Shown here piece by piece: positions 10,947-19,320 of a DNA stretch of 64,000 nucleotides; position 1 is the first letter of the stretch; each line of letters opens with the position of its first letter. The notes below the pieces were generated by a model. The model was not told the DNA's origin. It did not search any database and saw only the letters and a program-made list of their open reading frames with translations. Source of the DNA: Allomesorhizobium camelthorni (GTDB lineage: Bacteria; Pseudomonadota; Alphaproteobacteria; Rhizobiales; Rhizobiaceae); assembly GCF_011045125.1 (NCBI RefSeq), contig NZ_JAAKZF010000006.1:1-64000 (forward strand), written 5' to 3'. The position numbers and the translations under genes were made by a program.

Positions 10947-13900
10947 ATGCCGCCGGCGGATTCGTCCACGCCGGAATTCAATGCAGGATATCGTGTGGAT
11001 CACGAACTACGGAAGCACGAGAAGATTCGCTTCAGGCGCGACGAAATCGCCGACCTCGGCGCGTTTCCTTCGGCTGAAGGGCAAGATCTCCGGCCACCGA
11101 AGCCGAGCCTGATCCGCCGCACGGCAAATACCTGCACCGTCGGCGTCGCGGTCACCGTTACTGTACTCGGACTGATCGCCGGCCTGGTCTATGCAGCGGG
11201 CGTATCCGGCCTCGGTTCGGAGCGGCTCCGCCTGGAAGCCGAGAAGGCGATCAGCACTCTTGCCGGCATGGATGTCGACGCAGCGGTCGGTCCGGCGCGC
11301 CTGTCGCTCGACGGCTCGAGCCTGGTGGCGCTGGAAGTGCGCGACGTCAGCCTGAAAAAGGGGGAAGACGGCGCGCCGATGGTGGACGCCGGCGTCATGC
11401 GCTTCGGCGTGCGCTTCCTGCCGCTGCTCTCCGGCAACGTGCAACTTGGCAGCGCCTCGATCTCAAACGCCCGCATCATGGCGGCTGTGATGCCCGAACA
11501 GGACGGCGTCGACTGGACGAATGTGCTGCGCAACGAGGCGGGCCTGATCGATCCCGACCGCGTGATCGAGGTGACGTTCGACCGCCTCCACCGCGCGCTC
11601 GACGCGGTGCGCCCCGGAGCGGCGGACCGCCTCGACCTGGAAAATGTCGAGATCGTGCTGCCGGAAGACGGCAGGATAAGGGTGGTCAGGATCGTCAGCG
11701 CGACGCTTGCGGCCTCCGGCCCCGGCAAGCTGACGTTTTCCGCCGCAGCCGAGATCGACGGCCGCGCCGTGACGCTGGAGGGTTCGGCTGTGCGCGACCC
11801 GGTTTCGCGGCGCATCAGCGTGCTCGACCTGCAATCGGCGGCCGCCGCACCTGAACCGGCTTTGCCCGGCGAACAGGCCAGCAAAGGATTGAATCGCCTC
11901 GGCGCGATCGACATCAGACTTTCGGGACAGGAAGGGATCGGCGCCGAGCCGGCCCGGCTCCAAGCGGCGCTGACTCTGCACGAATCGGCTCTCGACCTCG
12001 GCGCACGCGGCGTCCTCGCCGGCAGCGCTTCGGCCGCCGCAACGCTCGTCGCCGGCTCGGGCAAGATCGAGATCGACCGGCTTCACGTCGCCAGCGGACG
12101 CAACAATTTCGAATTCAACGGCGCGGTCGGACCGAGACCTCGGAGCGATGAAGCCGGTGAGGAGCCGGCCTACCGCTTCGAACTCGTAAGCAGCAGCGCC
12201 ACGCTCGCGCCCGGCGATTCGCCGGAGCCGGCTCTCAATTTCATGACCGGCATCAACGGCGTCTATACGCCGGGCAGCAACCGGCTGGTCGCCGAAGAGG
12301 TGGCGATCAAGAGCGGCTCCGGCGAGGCGTTCGGCTCGGCCTCGCTCGATTTCGTGCCGGGCAAGGCGCCGGGCTTCGCGCTGGCCTTCACGGTGAGCGA
12401 CATGCAGGTTTCGCATGTGAAGCAGCTTTGGCCATGGTTTGGGGCCGACAAGGCGCGATTGTGGGTGCTGGATCATGTGTTCGGCGGGCGCGTGCCCGAC
12501 GGCCGCATGCAGCTTCGCGTGCTGCCCGGCCGGCTCGGCAATGGCGTGCCGCTGTCGCCGGAAGAGGTTTCCGGCCGTTTCCAGGTCGATGGCACGCGGT
12601 TCGACACGGCCGGGCTTATACCGCCGGTGCGCGACGCCAATGGCGTGGTCGAATTCGCCGGCCACGACATCGACATCGCGCTTTCATCGGGCACGGTCTA
12701 TATGCCGAGCGGCCGCAGCGTCGCCGCAAGCAACGGTACGCTCGCCATCAAGCAGGCCAACCGCAAGCCGGTGATCGGCGCGCTCGATATCGACGTGACC
12801 GGAGACGCGGCGGCCGTGACCGAACTCGCCTCCTACGAGCCGATCAACGGGATGCGCTTCATAGACCTGACGCCCGACGATTTTTCCGGGCAGGTTTCGG
12901 GAAATGTGAAGGCCGACATTCCGCTGCACAAGGGCATCGACCGCAGCACGCTCGATTGGCTGGTGAGGCTGAACTATGCCGAACTCGCCGTGGCCAAGCC
13001 GTTCAATGGCCAAACCCTGAGCGATGCCGACGGCACGATCACCGTCGACCCGGACAAGGCGGTCATATCCGCCAAGGGCAAGCTCAACGGGGCCGAGGCG
13101 GAGATCGAGCTGGTGGAGCCGCTCCGGCCCGCAGGCCCCGAACGCCAGCGCAAGATAGCGCTCATCCTCGACGACAAAACGCGCGACGCGCTAGCGCCGG
13201 GATTGTCGCTGATGGTTTCGGGCCCGGTGCGCGTCGAACTCGACGGGCAGGGCGCGACGCAGCAGGTCAAGGCCGATCTGACGAAGGCCAGGCTCGACAT
13301 TCCCTGGGCCGGCTGGAGCAAGGGGCCGGGCGTCGCGGCCGAGGCGAGCTTCACGCTCGCCAAGGACGGAGACACCACCACGCTTTCTGATTTCTCGCTG
13401 TCGGGCAAATCCTTCGCGATCGAGGGCGCGGTGACGCTGGCCAATGGCGGGCTGGCGAAAGCCGATTTCGACAGAGTGCAGTTGAACCGCAGCGACGATG
13501 TCGACGTGACCGTAGAGCGCACCGGCAGGGGCTATTCCGTGGCGGTCGAGGGTGCATCCTTCGATGCACGCTCGCTGATCAAGCAATTCACCTCCGACGC
13601 GGCGAGCACGATGACATCGGGCGGTTCGGCGCCGGTTTCGCTGACGCTCGACGTGGAAAGCCTGGGCGGCTTTCACGGCGAGAGACTGTCCAATGTGAAG
13701 CTCGACTACAGCGGCGCCGGCGCCAAGGTGAACGGCCTGAAAGTCTCGGCCGTGTCTGGGGCTGGCGGAAAAGTGACGGTCCAGAACGCTTCCGAAGGCG
13801 GCAGCCGGAAGCTCGACATGCAGTCGTCGGATGCCGGCGCGATCCTTCGCTTCCTCAACATCTACGAGCATATGGAAGGCGGCGCGATCACGCTCGCTCT

Positions 13901-14402
13901 GGCCGGCAAGGGCGACGGGCCGATGCGGGGCCGCGTCGACGCGACCAATTTCTGGGTGGTCAACGAACCCAATCTCGCCTCGATCGTCTCGACCGCGCCG
14001 GCGGGCGGCGACCGCAGCCTGAACCAGGCCGTCCGCAAGGACATCGACACGTCGCGGGTACAATTCGAGCGTGGCGCCACGCAGATCGACAAGGGAAACG
14101 GTTATCTGAAGCTCGACAATGGCGTGCTGCGCGGTCCGATGATCGGCACGACCTTCCAGGGCACGCTCTACGACAAGAACGACCGCATGGCCATGACCGG
14201 CACCTTCATGCCGGCCTATGGCCTGAATCGCATCTTCGGCGAGATTCCGCTGTTCGGCGTGATTTTGGGTAACGGCCGCGACCGCGGGCTGATCGGCGTG
14301 ACCTACAAGCTGGAAGGCCCGGTCAAGTCGCCGCAACTCCAGGTCAACCCGCTATCGGTCATCGCGCCGGGGATATTCCGGTCCATTTTTGAGTATAATT
14401 GA
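10947..14402 (+). CDS. AsmA/YhdP-like envelope protein (DUF3971)
   Basis: This very long protein (1151 residues) has a cytosolic N-terminus of about 55 residues, one membrane segment (about residues 60-82) and then some 1050 residues of repetitive beta-rich periplasmic sequence. Members of this family, with TamB and YhdP, form bridge-like channels that move phospholipid towards the outer membrane. The C-terminal part with LNRIFGEIPLFG and a final SPQLQVNPLS is typical. The ATG at 10947 has AGGG five bases upstream, but a GTG further in (about 10990) is possible. Monocistronic, ending in an inverted repeat. Confidence 0.88.
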   Translation: MPPADSSTPEFNAGYRVDHELRKHEKIRFRRDEIADLGAFPSAEGQDLRPPKPSLIRRTANTCTVGVAVTVTVLGLIAGLVYAAGVSGLGSERLRLEAEKAISTLAGMDVDAAVGPARLSLDGSSLVALEVRDVSLKKGEDGAPMVDAGVMRFGVRFLPLLSGNVQLGSASISNARIMAAVMPEQDGVDWTNVLRNEAGLIDPDRVIEVTFDRLHRALDAVRPGAADRLDLENVEIVLPEDGRIRVVRIVSATLAASGPGKLTFSAAAEIDGRAVTLEGSAVRDPVSRRISVLDLQSAAAAPEPALPGEQASKGLNRLGAIDIRLSGQEGIGAEPARLQAALTLHESALDLGARGVLAGSASAAATLVAGSGKIEIDRLHVASGRNNFEFNGAVGPRPRSDEAGEEPAYRFELVSSSATLAPGDSPEPALNFMTGINGVYTPGSNRLVAEEVAIKSGSGEAFGSASLDFVPGKAPGFALAFTVSDMQVSHVKQLWPWFGADKARLWVLDHVFGGRVPDGRMQLRVLPGRLGNGVPLSPEEVSGRFQVDGTRFDTAGLIPPVRDANGVVEFAGHDIDIALSSGTVYMPSGRSVAASNGTLAIKQANRKPVIGALDIDVTGDAAAVTELASYEPINGMRFIDLTPDDFSGQVSGNVKADIPLHKGIDRSTLDWLVRLNYAELAVAKPFNGQTLSDADGTITVDPDKAVISAKGKLNGAEAEIELVEPLRPAGPERQRKIALILDDKTRDALAPGLSLMVSGPVRVELDGQGATQQVKADLTKARLDIPWAGWSKGPGVAAEASFTLAKDGDTTTLSDFSLSGKSFAIEGAVTLANGGLAKADFDRVQLNRSDDVDVTVERTGRGYSVAVEGASFDARSLIKQFTSDAASTMTSGGSAPVSLTLDVESLGGFHGERLSNVKLDYSGAGAKVNGLKVSAVSGAGGKVTVQNASEGGSRKLDMQSSDAGAILRFLNIYEHMEGGAITLALAGKGDGPMRGRVDATNFWVVNEPNLASIVSTAPAGGDRSLNQAVRKDIDTSRVQFERGATQIDKGNGYLKLDNGVLRGPMIGTTFQGTLYDKNDRMAMTGTFMPAYGLNRIFGEIPLFGVILGNGRDRGLIGVTYKLEGPVKSPQLQVNPLSVIAPGIFRSIFEYN

Positions 14403-14413
14403 AGTTAAAGCCG

Positions 14414-14535
14414 CCCAAAATCCCGTGGTTCGACAGGCTCACCATGAGGGATTTTGGGCATCTGCGTCTGGCTCTGCCAAGTCGCAGTCGTGGCGAATCG
14501 TCCAGTAGCCCTCATGGTGAGCCTGTCGAACCACG
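14414..14535. repeat. Nested inverted repeat after the AsmA-like gene
   Basis: A 27-bp perfect inverted repeat has its arms at 14424-14450 and 14509-14535, each containing GGTTCGACAGGCTCACCATG or its complement. The left arm is itself flanked by 11-bp inverted arms CCCAAAATCCC (14414-14424) and GGGATTTTGGG (14448-14458). The GTTCGACAGGCTCACC wording is a widespread alphaproteobacterial repeat. The structure can form a large cruciform and may stop transcription from either side. Confidence 0.85.
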
Positions 14536-14612
14536 AGGGCGCTTGGAGGTGAGCCCGGCCTGCAAACAGGTTCCATATGCGACTGGCCTGCCCGCAAGGG
14601 GGAGACAGACTC

Positions 14613-15866
14613 TCACACAGGCCGCACCAGAATGTGCTTCTTCTTGCCGAGCGACAGCTTGACCACGCCGTCGGCGGTCAGGTCGGCCGGCGTGACCATG
14701 CGCCGCTCGTCGGCGACGGGCTGATCGTTGAGGCGCATGGCGCCGCCCTGAATGTGGCGGCGCGCCTCGCCATTCGAGGCCGCGAGCCCCGCCGTCACGA
14801 ACAGCGACAGGATGCCGATCCCGGCCTCCAGCGTGTCCCGGCCGATCTCCACCGTCGGGAGCGTGTCGGCGGTGACGCCCTCCTCGAAGGTCTTGCGCGC
14901 GGTTTCGCTCGCCTGCTCGGCGGCGGCGCGGCCATGCAGAAGCGCGGTGATCTCGGTTGCCAGGATCTTCTTGGCGTCGTTGATCTCGGAGCCGCCGAGC
15001 GCTTCGAGCCGGGCGATCTCGTCCATCGGCAGCGTCGTGTAGAGCTTCAGGAAACGGCCGACATCGGCGTCCTCGGTGTTGCGCCAGTATTGCCAGAAGT
15101 CGTAGACGCTCAGCATTTCCGGATCGAGCCAGACGGCGCCTGACGCCGTCTTGCCCATCTTGGCGCCGGAGGAGGTGGTGAGCAGCGGCGTGGTGAGCGC
15201 GAAGAGGGACGCATTCTCCATGCGGCGGCCGAGATCGATGCCGTTGACGATGTTGCCCCACTGGTCGGAGCCGCCCATCTGCAGGCGGCAGCCAAAGCGC
15301 TTGTAGAGCTCGACGAAGTCGTAGGCCTGCAGGATCATGTAGTTGAATTCGAGGAAGGACAGCGACTGCTCGCGGTCGAGCCGCATCTTCACCGAATCGA
15401 AAGCCAGCATGCGGTTGACCGAGAAATGCCGGCCGACATCGCGCAGGAAGTTGACGTAGTTGATCTCCATCAGCCAGTCGGCATTGTTGACCATCATAGC
15501 GTCGCCGGGGCCTTCGCCGAAATTCAGGTAAGGCGCGAAATTCCGGCGGATGCCGGCGAGGTTGTCCTCGATGTCGGCGGGCGTGAGCAACTTGCGCGCC
15601 TCGTCCTTGAAGGATGGGTCGCCGATCATCGAAGTCCCGCCGCCCATTAGTGCGATCGGCCGGTGGCCGGTCTGCTGAAGCCAGTGCAGCATCATGATCT
15701 GGATCAGCGAGCCGGCGTGCAGGCTCCTGGCGGTCGCGTCGAAACCGATATAGGCCGTCACCGTCTCCGTCGCAAAAAGCCTGTCGAGACCGGCATCATC
15801 CGAAGTCTGGTGGATGAAGCCGCGCTCGGACATTGTGCGCAGGAAGTCGGACTTGAAGGCGGACAT
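14613..15866 (-). CDS. tyrS: Tyrosyl-tRNA synthetase
   Basis: The 417-residue class I synthetase charges tRNA-Tyr. It shows the Rossmann start with [14 protein letters not shown] (the HIGH-like segment), the tyrosine-pocket MGGSDQWGN, and the KMSKS-like GAKMGKT. An S4 RNA-binding domain ends the protein ([17 protein letters not shown]). The ATG at 15866 matches the usual family N-terminus. It is divergent from anmK with 105 bases between, an arrangement I recall in many Rhizobiales. Confidence 0.97.
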   Translation of the reverse strand: MSAFKSDFLRTMSERGFIHQTSDDAGLDRLFATETVTAYIGFDATARSLHAGSLIQIMMLHWLQQTGHRPIALMGGGTSMIGDPSFKDEARKLLTPADIEDNLAGIRRNFAPYLNFGEGPGDAMMVNNADWLMEINYVNFLRDVGRHFSVNRMLAFDSVKMRLDREQSLSFLEFNYMILQAYDFVELYKRFGCRLQMGGSDQWGNIVNGIDLGRRMENASLFALTTPLLTTSSGAKMGKTASGAVWLDPEMLSVYDFWQYWRNTEDADVGRFLKLYTTLPMDEIARLEALGGSEINDAKKILATEITALLHGRAAAEQASETARKTFEEGVTADTLPTVEIGRDTLEAGIGILSLFVTAGLAASNGEARRHIQGGAMRLNDQPVADERRMVTPADLTADGVVKLSLGKKKHILVRPV

Positions 15867-15971
15867 TTTGCTATCCCGGGGAACATCGCGGCGGGCGCGC
15901 GCCCGCCATGGCAAGAGTGGATGCGCGCGTTTAGCATCCGCGCACGAGGAATCACAAGAACGGCGGCGAAA

Positions 15972-17096
15972 ATGGCGGCACTATGCGCGATCGGCCTGAT
16001 GAGCGGCACGTCCATGGACGGCATCGACATCGCGTTCGTGAAGACCGACGGCGAAAACCATATCGAAGCCGGGCCGTCAATGTTCGTGCCCTACGAAGCA
16101 GCGTTTCGCCTGCGCATCGAGGAGGCGCTGGAAACGGCGAAGGCAATAGTCAAGCGCGAGGACCGGTCGGGCGGTCTCGCCGAACTGGAACGTGAAATCA
16201 GCCTGAGGCACGCGGTGGCGGTCGAGGCGTTCCTGAAATCGGAGGCCGGCGACTGGGGCAAGCCTGACATCATAGGCTTTCACGGCCAGACGGTGCTGCA
16301 CCGGCCGGCGGCCGGCGTGACCGTGCAGCTCGGCGATGGCGCGCTGCTTGCCCGCGAAACCGGGATTCCCGTGGTCTGCGATATGCGCGCCAACGACATG
16401 GCGCATGGCGGGCAGGGCGCGCCGCTTGTGCCCGCCTATCATGCGGCGCTCGCGCGCTCGCTGCCAAACCCTTTTGCGGGAAAATTCCCGGTCGTGTTCG
16501 TCAATATTGGCGGGATTTCCAATGTGACCTTTGTGCCGGCGCAAGGCGCGCCGGTCGCCTTCGACACCGGCCCCGGCAACACGCTGATCGACCAGTGGGT
16601 CAGCCGGGAGGGCGGCGTGCCGTTCGACGCCGGCGGGGCGATCGCCAGCGAAGGCGGCGTGGTCAGCACCGTGGTGGATTGCTACCTGGAAAACCCGTTC
16701 TTCGAGAAATCCGGCCCCAAATCGCTCGACCGCAACGATTTCACGCTCGACCTTGCGCGCGGGCTGGAGCTTTCGGACGGCGCCAGGACGCTTGCCGCAG
16801 TCTCGGCCGAGGCGATCCTGAAATCGGCCGAGCACATGCCGGAAAAGCCGAAACTCTGGATCGTCTGCGGCGGCGGGCGGAAAAATCCGCACATCGTCGG
16901 CGACCTGAAAGCCGGGGCGGAGAAGGTCGGCGCACGGGTGATCGTCGCCGAAGATGCGGGACTGGACGGCGACGCAACCGAGGCGGAAGCCTGGGCTTAT
17001 CTGGCGATGCGCTCGCTGAAAGGCTTGCCGCTGACTTTTCCGACGACGACCGGATGCCGCGAACCGGTCAGCGGCGGCGTGCTGGCGAAGCCGTAG
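15972..17096 (+). CDS. anmK: Anhydro-N-acetylmuramic acid kinase
   Basis: This 374-residue kinase opens the 1,6-anhydro ring of recycled anhMurNAc and phosphorylates it, a step in cell-wall recycling. The N-terminal phosphate loop [13 protein letters not shown], the central [16 protein letters not shown] and FDTGPGN, and the C-terminal VCGGGRKN are all present. The ATG at 15972 begins exactly at the family N-terminus. It is divergent from tyrS. Confidence 0.96.
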   Translation: MAALCAIGLMSGTSMDGIDIAFVKTDGENHIEAGPSMFVPYEAAFRLRIEEALETAKAIVKREDRSGGLAELEREISLRHAVAVEAFLKSEAGDWGKPDIIGFHGQTVLHRPAAGVTVQLGDGALLARETGIPVVCDMRANDMAHGGQGAPLVPAYHAALARSLPNPFAGKFPVVFVNIGGISNVTFVPAQGAPVAFDTGPGNTLIDQWVSREGGVPFDAGGAIASEGGVVSTVVDCYLENPFFEKSGPKSLDRNDFTLDLARGLELSDGARTLAAVSAEAILKSAEHMPEKPKLWIVCGGGRKNPHIVGDLKAGAEKVGARVIVAEDAGLDGDATEAEAWAYLAMRSLKGLPLTFPTTTGCREPVSGGVLAKP

Positions 17097-17182
17097 CGTC
17101 GTCGCCGATCCGCAGAGAAAACTCCGGCTCGCCGGGAGCGAGCGGACCGGAGCAGACGCAGCTCGACGCGGAAGACCGCCTG

Positions 17183-17539
17183 TTACGCGGAGGCCTTGGC
17201 CTTTGGTGCTGCCTTGGGCTTGGCCTTTGCCGCCGGTTTAGCCTTCGCCGCCGCGGCCTTTGCCACGCCCTTTTTCGCGATCGACTTGGCTGCCTTGGCG
17301 GGAGCGGCCTTGGCTTTGGCCGCCACAGGCTTGGCCGCCTTTGCGGGCGCCTTCTTGGCGGCAGGGACGACTTCTTCGACTGTCGCCGTCGCTACGTTCT
17401 TCTTGATCGACTCTATCGCCTTCGTTGCCGAGGCTTTCGCCTTGTAGCCTTCCGAACTGAACACGATCTCGCCATTGGCGGCGCGATAGCGGAAGCGCGT
17501 TTCACCCTTTTTGTCTTTGTAGATTTCGAATTTGCTCAC
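17183..17539 (-). CDS. DUF1508 (YegP-like) protein with a histone-H1-like basic tail
   Basis: This 118-residue protein has two parts. Residues 1-50 form a single DUF1508 unit (KFEIYKDKKGETRFRYRA, then SSEGYKAKASA). Residues 65-118 are an Ala/Lys/Pro-rich tail with many AKKAP and KAKAA steps, like bacterial histone-H1-type proteins. The tail suggests nucleic-acid binding, which is an inference. The start is GTG at 17539, with GGGGAT seven bases before it; starts further upstream lack a ribosome site. Confidence 0.85.
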   Translation of the reverse strand: MSKFEIYKDKKGETRFRYRAANGEIVFSSEGYKAKASATKAIESIKKNVATATVEEVVPAAKKAPAKAAKPVAAKAKAAPAKAAKSIAKKGVAKAAAAKAKPAAKAKPKAAPKAKASA

Positions 17540-17692
17540 GGGCGGTATCCCCTCATGTGAGATTGTGATTCGGTCACAAGCAAAAGCTGCCACGCAGTAA
17601 GTCGGCTGTCGAGTGACAGGCTAGACTTTCCACCGAAGCGATGCGCGCAGATGGGACAGTTTATGAAGGGGCTTTGTTAGCAGTAACTTATA

Positions 17693-17736
17693 GATCACCG
17701 CAGTCTTTTCGGTCGCGAGTCCGACAATTCGCCGGC
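17693..17736. repeat. Left 44-bp direct repeat: displaced 3' end of the hydrolase gene
   Basis: These 44 bases match 18418-18461 at 42 positions. Read on the minus strand they encode AGELSDSRPKRLR and a stop, the C-terminus of the hydrolase encoded at 18420-19094 with one Pro-to-Ser change. No hydrolase coding precedes it here, so it is a displaced copy. The pair brackets the toxin-antitoxin genes like attachment sites. The remainder of the 17540-17802 spacer shows nothing else except the operator at 17783. Confidence 0.9.
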
Positions 17737-17782
17737 TTCCATGTGCCGTCCCGCCTCCCCCGCATCGGTTAGTTATTGAGCT

Positions 17783-17800
17783 TATATCAATTCTGATATA
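17783..17800. promoter_or_regulatory. Palindromic operator of the toxin-antitoxin operon
   Basis: TATATCA (17783-17789) and TGATATA (17794-17800) form a perfect 7-bp inverted repeat with a 4-base spacer. It ends two bases before the first possible toxin start and is AT-rich enough to overlap the promoter -10 element. This is the expected place for autorepression by the Xre-type antitoxin. Confidence 0.7.
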
Positions 17801-17802
17801 GA

Positions 17803-18126
17803 GTGAGCCCGAAGATGAAGCGACTGAATTTTCTCGGAGATTCGCTACAGCAGATAAAGCAATTCCCGCTCTCCGCCCGAAAGGAGGCTGGTGTTCAGTT
17901 GTTCAAGGTCCAGCACGGAATCGAGCCCAGCGACTGGAAGCCGATGAAAACGGTCGGGCCAGGTGTGCGGGAAATCCGAATCCGCGACGAGGCCGGCGCG
18001 TTCAGGATCATCTACGTCGCCAGCGTCGGTGAGATGGTCTTTGTGCTGCACGCGTTTCAGAAGAAAAGCCAGCAAACGGCGAAGCGAGATCTCGATCTGG
18101 CTATCCAGCGCTTCAGGAAAATCTGA
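17803..18126 (+). CDS. HigB/RelE-type toxin (Gp49-like, PF05973)
   Basis: The product of 107 residues (103 if the ATG at 17815 is used instead of the GTG at 17803) matches the phage Gp49-like toxin family of the RelE/ParE fold. It has FLGDSLQQIKQFPLSAR at the N-terminus, the core DWKPMKTVGPGVREIRIRD and the C-terminal LHAFQKKSQQTAKRD. Such toxins cleave mRNA on the ribosome. No strong ribosome site precedes either start. The stop overlaps the antitoxin start (TGATG), giving toxin-first order as in higBA systems. Confidence 0.92.
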   Translation: MSPKMKRLNFLGDSLQQIKQFPLSARKEAGVQLFKVQHGIEPSDWKPMKTVGPGVREIRIRDEAGAFRIIYVASVGEMVFVLHAFQKKSQQTAKRDLDLAIQRFRKI

Positions 18127-18419
18127 TGGAGAAGAAGATGGAACAGCAGATATTCGACAATGTCTGGGATGCGCTGGAAGACACGCCCGAAGAAGCGGCC
18201 GAGATGACGATGCGCTCCAACCTGCTGATTGCCGTCGAGCAGAGGATTCGGAGTTGGAATGTCACTCAGAAGGAAGCCGCACGAAGATTGGAGATAAGCC
18301 AGCCTCGGCTGAACGATCTGCTGAGAGGCAAGATCAACAATTTCAGCATCGAGGCGCTTGTCGGCCTAGCGGTCAAAGCGGGTCTGACTGTCAGGTTGGA
18401 TATCGCCGACGCGGCCTGA
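18126..18419 (+). CDS. HigA/Xre-type antitoxin (HTH_37)
   Basis: The 97-residue protein has a central helix-turn-helix, TQKEAARRLEISQPRLNDLL (about residues 47-66), and the family ending FSIEALVGLAVKAGLTVRL. It should neutralise the upstream toxin and bind the palindrome at 17783-17800. The ATG at 18126 overlaps the toxin stop. A second ATG at 18138 has GGAG six bases before it and may be the real start. The coding sequence ends inside the right direct repeat (18418-18461), abutting the convergent hydrolase gene. Confidence 0.92.
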   Translation: MEKKMEQQIFDNVWDALEDTPEEAAEMTMRSNLLIAVEQRIRSWNVTQKEAARRLEISQPRLNDLLRGKINNFSIEALVGLAVKAGLTVRLDIADAA

Positions 18420-18461
18420 TCACCGCAGTCTTTTCGGGCGCGGGTCCGACAATTCGCCGGC
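18418..18461. repeat. Right 44-bp direct repeat: functional 3' end of the hydrolase gene
   Basis: This copy contains the last 14 codons including the stop of the hydrolase gene (minus strand) and the last bases of the antitoxin gene (plus strand). It differs from 17693-17736 at two positions. Duplication of a gene's 3' end, with an intact gene on one side and a bare copy on the other, is the footprint left by elements that integrate into gene 3' ends. Confidence 0.9.
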
Positions 18462-19094
18462 AAGGCGCCGGTCGAGATAGTCTGCGCATTCGTCGATCAG
18501 CAATTGCATGTCGTTTGAGAAGAAATGGTTGGCGCCGGGCAGCGTCTTTTGCGTGATGGTGATGCCCTTTTGCGTATGCAGCTTGTCGACCAGGGCCTGG
18601 ACATCTTTCGGCGGCGCGACCTTGTCGGCGTCGCCATGGATGATCAGCCCGGAGGAAGGGCAGGGCGCCAGGAAGGAGAAGTCGTAGGTGTTGGGCTGCG
18701 GGGCGACCGAAATGAAACCCTCGATCTCCGGCCGGCGCATCAGAAGCTGCATGCCGATCCAGGCGCCGAAAGAATAGCCGGCGACCCAGCAGCTCTTTGA
18801 ATCCGGATGCAGCGACTGGATCCAGTCGAGCGCGGCGGCGGCGTCCGACAATTCGCCGGTGCCATGGTCGAATTCGCCCTGGCTGCGGCCGATGCCGCGG
18901 AAATTGAAGCGCAATGTCGTGAAGTTGCGCTTCTGGAACATATAAAAGAGGTCGTAGACAATCTTGTTGTTCATCGTCCCGCCGAATTGCGGGTGCGGGT
19001 GGAGCACGATCGCGATCGGCGCGTTTTTCTCGGTCGACGGCTGATAACGGCCTTCCAGGCGACCCGCCGGACCGGTAAAAATGACCTCAGGCAT
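18420..19094 (-). CDS. Alpha/beta hydrolase (COG2945 type)
   Basis: The 224-residue protein has an alpha/beta-hydrolase core. The nucleophile elbow is GYSFGA (Ser near residue 118), an acidic residue sits in HGDADKVAPP, and the His is in GANHFF. An oxyanion segment LHPHPQFGGTMNN lies near residue 35. It belongs to the small cytosolic hydrolases annotated COG2945; the substrate is unknown. The last 14 codons are duplicated at 17693-17736 beyond the toxin-antitoxin genes, so its end was probably rebuilt when the cassette arrived. Confidence 0.88.
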   Translation of the reverse strand: MPEVIFTGPAGRLEGRYQPSTEKNAPIAIVLHPHPQFGGTMNNKIVYDLFYMFQKRNFTTLRFNFRGIGRSQGEFDHGTGELSDAAAALDWIQSLHPDSKSCWVAGYSFGAWIGMQLLMRRPEIEGFISVAPQPNTYDFSFLAPCPSSGLIIHGDADKVAPPKDVQALVDKLHTQKGITITQKTLPGANHFFSNDMQLLIDECADYLDRRLAGELSDPRPKRLR

Positions 19095-19151
19095 GAATGA
19101 CTCCAGTTCCTACAAAAACGCTTGCCGGCTGGAACAATTCATCCTCTGGCC

Positions 19152-19201
19152 TTGACGCGCGACAGGCGTCTTTCTAGAAGCTAGTTTAGAATTGTTCAAA
19201 A
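19152..19201 (+). promoter_or_regulatory. suf promoter with an Irr-type iron control element (ICE)
   Basis: TTTAGAATTGTTCAAAA at 19185-19201 fits the ICE consensus (TTTAGAA, three bases, TTCTAAA) with one mismatch. A possible promoter lies just upstream: TTGACG at 19152-19157, a 17-base spacer and TAGAAG at 19175-19180, which puts the ICE at or just after the start of transcription. Irr is the haem-linked iron regulator of Rhizobiales. Iron control of suf is well known in this group; the specific site is my reading. Confidence 0.65.
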
Positions 19202-19320
19202 CTGGGTGGCTGATGCCGCCCGTTCGGCAAAGCGGGTAAATAGGACGGCTTGCCTTGGAATTTCAAGGAAATAACGTCCGGCCGCGCCCGAATGCAGACT
19301 GACAGGACAGATTGAGCGGA

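Noticed and set aside
17693-18461. The 44-bp repeats as ends of an insertion sequence
   Set aside because: They are direct, too long for a transposition target duplication, and encode a gene end. No transposase or terminal inverted repeats are present.
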